10,717 bases of DNA from Chryseobacterium gleum. GTDB taxonomy: Bacteria; Bacteroidota; Bacteroidia; Flavobacteriales_D; Sanyastnellaceae. Below the pieces are notes generated by a model. That model was not told the DNA's origin and made no database searches. It worked only from the letters and a program-made list of their open reading frames with translations. Both the position numbers and the translations under genes were made by a program. Positions 6,951 to 10,717 of the stretch are shown here, piece after piece. The DNA is taken from assembly GCA_943330925.2 (NCBI GenBank), contig CALQJP020000048.1:1-10717 (forward strand). The letters are read 5' to 3'. Positions within the stretch are counted from its first letter, which is position 1, and each line of letters opens with the position of its first letter.

Positions 6951-7187
6951 ATGAAAGTTGAAATCATAACCCCTGCAGCTACGCTCTTTGAAGGAGATGG
7001 AAGTTTTGTTTTCCTCCCGGGAAGCGATGGTAGCCTTGGTGTTTTGAATAACCACGCGCCACTTATTTCTTCATTAAAAAAGGGCATTGTCCGTGTTAAG
7101 GATGGCGCCGGAAAGGAACATCGTTTTGAAGTGAAGGGCGGAACCGTGGAAGTCTTCAATAACAAAGTGACTATTTTGGCCGAATAA
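6951..7187 (+). CDS. atpC: F1F0 ATP synthase subunit epsilon, short form
   Basis: Central-stalk subunit that joins the gamma subunit and c-ring. The 78 residues correspond to the N-terminal beta-sandwich domain only: MKVEIITPAATLFEGD, then the conserved G-S-D-G-S-L-G-V-L-N-N-H-A-P-L block, ending in the EVFNNKVTILAE strand. The C-terminal helical hairpin present in the longer E. coli protein (about 138 aa) is absent. A normal stop codon follows directly, so this is a natural short form as in other Bacteroidota, not a frameshift. It would therefore be unable to perform hairpin-mediated inhibition of ATP hydrolysis. It is co-transcribed with atpD and followed by an intrinsic terminator. Confidence 0.96.
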   Translation: MKVEIITPAATLFEGDGSFVFLPGSDGSLGVLNNHAPLISSLKKGIVRVKDGAGKEHRFEVKGGTVEVFNNKVTILAE

Positions 7188-7210
7188 GCCAATCATGAAA
7201 CATACTCCGA

Positions 7211-7238
7211 AAAGGGCTGAGAAATCAGCCCTTTTTTT
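7211..7238 (+). terminator. Intrinsic terminator of the atpD-atpC unit
   Basis: A perfect 10-bp stem AAAGGGCTGA / TCAGCCCTTT (7211-7220 and 7225-7234) closes a GAAA tetraloop. The right arm runs directly into T residues, seven in a row from 7232 to 7238. It begins 23 nt after the atpC stop. This is a textbook Rho-independent terminator; the A-run on the left side could let it work weakly on the other strand too. Confidence 0.93.
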
Positions 7239-7360
7239 ATTGAATAGATGGCAGATAAAATTAAGTGCGCGCTGTATCTTAATGCTCACTTTTGGAGTAT
7301 AACCATCCCTGAATGAAACCAGCATTGTGTCCGTTACCACCGGGACGCAACGTTTCAACG

Positions 7361-7389
7361 ATTGAATTGTCTTAATATCCATACCTTTG
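7361..7389 (+). promoter_or_regulatory. Candidate promoter for the large adhesin-like gene
   Basis: TACCTTTG (7382-7389) is a perfect match to TAnnTTTG, and ATTG (7361-7364) lies 17 nt upstream as a 3-of-4 -33 element. It is downstream of the atp terminator and gives an inferred leader of about 32 nt. The stretch 7239-7360 holds nothing else I can recognise. Confidence 0.6.
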
Positions 7390-7424
7390 TGTCCATTGCT
7401 GGACTATCTGAAAACCCTCGAATC

Positions 7425-10400
7425 ATGAGATTTCTCGGGATTTTGCTCGTATTTGCTTGCCTATGCCTGCTCCCCCATGGAGCCAGGGCACAGCTTCCTG
7501 CATCGGGCACTTCCTTTTGGCTCGGCTTTATGGCCAACGCCACCGACGGTGCTGACGACGAATTGCGAATTACTATTTCCGCTCAATTTGCGACTTCAGG
7601 CATTATTGAAATACCGGGTCAGGCATGGAGTCAACCTTTTTATGTGGATGCCCAATCGAGTGTTGAAGTAACCTTGCCCGATGCTTTAGCTGAAGTGGTT
7701 ACCGATCAATTCATTGAGGCCAGAGCTATTCACATCGAATCGTCGCAGCCGGTAACGGTTCAGGCGCTCAACTATGCTCAAAGCAGTGCAGATGCCACGC
7801 GCGTGCTGCCTGAAAAATTATTGGGCACTAAATACATCGCCACCTCCTACAAAGGACTAGCCGACAATGGTTCAGAGTTGCTTATCGTAGCTACTCAGGA
7901 TGGTACGGAAATGCAAATAGTTCCGGCCACAACAACAAGTGCAGGAAATGCTGCCGGTGTGCCATTCATGTTGCAACTCGACAGGGGCGAATGTTATCGA
8001 ATTGAGGCATCGGGAACCAACGATTTGTCGGGCACCCAGATAATCGCTACGGCTGCAAGCGGCAAATGCAGACCCTTTGCTGTATTTGCCGGAGCAGGTT
8101 GCGCAAATGTCCCTGCCAATTGTTTCCTTGCTTGTGACCATTTGTATGAGCAGATGTATGATTTGGAAAAGTGGGGAACTGATTATGTCATAACGCCGTT
8201 TGGTTTCGATATAAGTCCTGATTATTCTTCCATTGCGGAACCGATGTATTCCTATCGAATCATAGCTGCATTGAATGGAACAGCGATTACAGTTGATAAT
8301 GTGAACGCCTTGACATTGCAGGCTGGTGAGTATATCGAGTTCAACGGTGAGACTGATTCACATTGCATCAACTCAAATCAGCCGATCTCGGTTGTTCAGT
8401 ATATGCAAGGGATTTCCTGCGGTGGTAATGGAGATCCGGCCATGGTAGTGCTCGATCCGCTCAATCACAATGTGTCCTATGCAAATCTGCATGTACCCGA
8501 CTCTCCTGTGTTGAATGCTCACTTCGTGAATTTGATAGTAACTCCGGCTGCACTCGGTGCGTGCCGACTCGATGGTGTTCTAGTGCCTGTCGGTCAGTTT
8601 GCACAAGCGGGTGCCTGTGGCGAATATTTGACCTGTACGTTGGACCTATCCGCGGGTGAACACGTGATAGAGTGTCCTTCCGGATTTTCAGGAATCTTAT
8701 ATGGAATAGCCAATGCCGGGACTATTACTACAAGCTACTTATCGAGTATTGCGGTCGATATCACGGAGCCTCCCATCATTTGGGAACAAACTATTTGCTC
8801 TGCGAACGATGTAGAACTTCAGGTGCCCGCCAATTACAGTTCGCCACAATGGTATTATGCCAATAACCCGTCTACACTATTGTCGACTGCTTCGAACTAT
8901 GCAATTGCAGCTCCTATTGAGAATGCAGCTTACGAGCTGAGGGCGGTCGATGAACTGTCGGGTTGTGTGGATACTTTTTACTACAGTGTTGAATCACCCA
9001 ATCCCATTCCGGTCACTATTAGTCAGGACCAGGCTAGCGTATGTTCGTTTGAGTCGGTTACGCTTTCAGCGGTTACCACACAACCTAATGCTGTGTTCAG
9101 TTATAGCTGGTCGCCTCTGGGTGAAAGCGTGAACGATGACCCTGCTCGGATTTCAGTAATGGCTGAAGAAAACGTTGACTACACAGTGACACTAACTACT
9201 CCTTCCGGATGCGCGCAAACATCGGCCACTACTACCGTTGTAATTACGCAGGGAGATGTTGCACGTTTTCAAGTGCTTGACGATTTCCAACAACTCTGTG
9301 CGGGCGAAAGTGCCGATCTGGAGGTTGAAGTGGAGCGCGTTATTTGGCGCGACAATTTTGATCCGGCTATTTCCTGGGGTGATTGGGAGAGTATAACCGG
9401 TGGTGATGAAAGCAACGTGTGCGGCACCGTTACCGGAAACGGTCTCTATTTCAATGGCAACTTCCCTCGTGAGGCGATAACACAACCGCTCGATCTCTCT
9501 GGCGGTGGAACCGTTTATTTCTCACTCAAAATTGCCAATGGCAGCGCACCATGCGACGATGCAGAGCCGGGAGACAATGTGGTGCTCGCTTATTCGGTGG
9601 CCGGAGGCACATGGACAGCGATACAGACATTCTACGAATCGGCGTATCCTGATTTTGTTGCATTGGATGTGCCCCTTCCTCTTGCAGCGTGCAATCCGAA
9701 CACGCGTTTGAGATGGCGACAGAGCGGTTCTTATGCGGCCAATCAGGATAATTGGGTCTTGGAAAATACGTATGTAGGTCAGCTTGCTACCGCTAATTTC
9801 AACTGTGCATGGACGCCTCAATCGAGCCTGTCTTCAGCATTTGGCACTCAAGTGCAGGCGTCACCTGTTCTTACCACATTGTATGAAGTCACAACCATCG
9901 ATGCTACTACCGGTTGTGATTATGTTGACTCGGTGTTGGTAGAGGTGGGCCAACCATTTCAATTGGGCACACCCGATGATGTAGTAATCTGTTATCCCCA
10001 AGACATACAGTTATCTGCAATACCCAGTATACAGGGGGTGTATGATTTTAGTTGGACACCCAATAACGCCATGCAGGGCGCATTTTCATTTAATCCTACT
10101 GTGAATGTTCAACAAACAGAAACCTATACTGTAGAGGCAACCTCCGAGTTTGGTTGTGTGGCCCAAGGCAGCGTTACGGTAACGTTAGGGTCTCTGTTTT
10201 CACTTGCTTTAACGGCATCCGACGATTCGCTTTGCACAGGAGAATTAACCGAATTGAGTGCCGCACTTTCCGGATCAGTCGATGGTGTTGTGTTTCAGTG
10301 GAGTGGCGACGCGAGTGTGACGGGTGCAACTTCGGGTAATGTTTCGCTCATGCCGCAGCAGGATGTTGTGATTTCTTGTTTGGCCGTGCAGGCAGCTTCG

Positions 10401-10717
10401 GGCTGCGAAGTAGAGCAGGAAATATCGATTGATGTTACTCCTTCTTTTACCGTGAATGCAACGCCCGATCTCATTCAAACCTGCGAGGCTACTGGCATTG
10501 CAGTTGGCGCTGTTGCTACCTTAAACGAAGCTCTGCAATGGGAGTGGACACCTCACGATTGGGTAATCGATTTTACGGCACAAAACACTGCATTGGCAAC
10601 GGAAGATTCGGGTGTGCTAACGGTCACGGCTCGAAATGCATCGGGTTGTGAGGCATCGGCAACCATAACGCTGGAAGTATCACCGCTGGTGACCGATTTG
10701 GGCCCTGACGTAGGATT
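7425..10717 (+). CDS. Very large secreted adhesin-like protein with IgGFc-binding-like, Ig/PKD-like and Reelin-like domains (3' end outside window)
   Basis: The frame is open from the ATG at 7425 to the window edge, giving at least 1097 residues. A signal peptide (residues 1-22, hydrophobic FLGILLVFACLCLL, likely cut after A-R-A) shows export. Residues about 24-448 resemble the bacterial IgGFc-binding-protein N-terminal family: GTSFWLGFM at the start, ATRVLPEKLLGTKYIATSY near 124-142, then repeated beta strands. At least six Ig/PKD-like modules of about 83 residues follow, with Cys pairs C458-C514, C540-C596, C625-C831, C856-C911, C937-C994 and C1020-C1075; several contain a W-T/S-P motif. 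Module three is split by a Reelin-type subrepeat. There is no transmembrane segment or enzyme motif. The protein is probably a surface or released adhesin; such Bacteroidota proteins usually end in a type IX secretion sorting domain, which would lie beyond the window. Its binding partner is unknown. A new single-gene or first-in-operon unit is inferred from the upstream terminator and promoter. Confidence 0.9.
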   Translation, partial: MRFLGILLVFACLCLLPHGARAQLPASGTSFWLGFMANATDGADDELRITISAQFATSGIIEIPGQAWSQPFYVDAQSSVEVTLPDALAEVVTDQFIEARAIHIESSQPVTVQALNYAQSSADATRVLPEKLLGTKYIATSYKGLADNGSELLIVATQDGTEMQIVPATTTSAGNAAGVPFMLQLDRGECYRIEASGTNDLSGTQIIATAASGKCRPFAVFAGAGCANVPANCFLACDHLYEQMYDLEKWGTDYVITPFGFDISPDYSSIAEPMYSYRIIAALNGTAITVDNVNALTLQAGEYIEFNGETDSHCINSNQPISVVQYMQGISCGGNGDPAMVVLDPLNHNVSYANLHVPDSPVLNAHFVNLIVTPAALGACRLDGVLVPVGQFAQAGACGEYLTCTLDLSAGEHVIECPSGFSGILYGIANAGTITTSYLSSIAVDITEPPIIWEQTICSANDVELQVPANYSSPQWYYANNPSTLLSTASNYAIAAPIENAAYELRAVDELSGCVDTFYYSVESPNPIPVTISQDQASVCSFESVTLSAVTTQPNAVFSYSWSPLGESVNDDPARISVMAEENVDYTVTLTTPSGCAQTSATTTVVITQGDVARFQVLDDFQQLCAGESADLEVEVERVIWRDNFDPAISWGDWESITGGDESNVCGTVTGNGLYFNGNFPREAITQPLDLSGGGTVYFSLKIANGSAPCDDAEPGDNVVLAYSVAGGTWTAIQTFYESAYPDFVALDVPLPLAACNPNTRLRWRQSGSYAANQDNWVLENTYVGQLATANFNCAWTPQSSLSSAFGTQVQASPVLTTLYEVTTIDATTGCDYVDSVLVEVGQPFQLGTPDDVVICYPQDIQLSAIPSIQGVYDFSWTPNNAMQGAFSFNPTVNVQQTETYTVEATSEFGCVAQGSVTVTLGSLFSLALTASDDSLCTGELTELSAALSGSVDGVVFQWSGDASVTGATSGNVSLMPQQDVVISCLAVQAASGCEVEQEISIDVTPSFTVNATPDLIQTCEATGIAVGAVATLNEALQWEWTPHDWVIDFTAQNTALATEDSGVLTVTARNASGCEASATITLEVSPLVTDLGPDVG
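9351..9779 (+). other. Reelin-type subrepeat domain inside the adhesin-like protein
   Basis: Residues about 643-785 of the large protein. The visible pattern follows the Reelin subrepeat order: an opening D-N-F-D; W-E-S-I-T-G-G; a Cys-Gly (C666); GLYFNG; R-E-A-I-T-Q-P-L-D-L; a strand YFSLKIANG; C710; V-L-A-Y-S before G-T-W-T-A-I; then N-T-R-L-R-W-R-Q; and closing D-N-W-V-L-E-N-T-Y-V-G. In Reelin this is a beta-sandwich (jelly-roll) fold that mediates protein binding. It sits between the first strands and the W-T-P strand of the third Ig-like module. Confidence 0.75.

Noticed and set aside
7325..7394. Direct repeat TTGTGTCC at 7325-7332 and 7387-7394 before the large gene
   Set aside because: Only 8 bp, 62 bp apart, with the second copy overlapping the candidate -7 box; not enough to propose an operator.
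7453..10478. Several 60-100-residue open frames on both strands within 7453-10478
   Set aside because: All lie inside the long continuous frame of the adhesin-like protein, which has a signal peptide, recognisable domains and regular Cys spacing.

Overview
The window looks like a chromosomal segment of a member of the Bacteroidota, probably of the Flavobacteriales/Cryomorphaceae type; the rank below phylum is inference. Three things support this. The two-component pair closely resembles RprX/RprY of Bacteroides. atpD and atpC stand alone as a two-gene unit. Most transcription units are preceded by a TAnnTTTG-like -7 box, typical of the Bacteroidota primary sigma factor, with little Shine-Dalgarno signal. 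No tRNA, rRNA, CRISPR array or insertion sequence was recognised.

Left part (1-1952, minus strand): two tRNA-modification genes, truB (pseudouridine 55) then queA (queuosine), each with its own candidate promoter. A short divergent region (1953-2021) separates truB from a plus-strand pair (2022-3005) encoding a small lipoprotein and a small outer-membrane beta-barrel protein of unknown function. Both genes flanking the divergent region seem to be transcribed with almost no leader.

Middle (3155-5300): an RprX-like membrane histidine kinase and an RprY-like OmpR-family response regulator that overlap by 32 nt. A 10-bp-phased direct repeat lies upstream of the kinase, and a strong hairpin lies after the regulator. 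Then atpD-atpC (5424-7187), the F1 beta and epsilon subunits of ATP synthase, close with a textbook intrinsic terminator (7211-7238).

Right part (7425 to the window edge): the first 1097 residues of a very large secreted protein that stays open to the end of the window. It has a signal peptide, an IgGFc-binding-protein-like N-terminal region and then at least six Ig/PKD-like modules, each with a Cys pair about 56 residues apart. The third module is interrupted by about 150 residues that read as a Reelin-type subrepeat. This adhesin-like protein, with a metazoan-like domain nested in a repeat, is the most interesting object in the window. The rest is mostly housekeeping.
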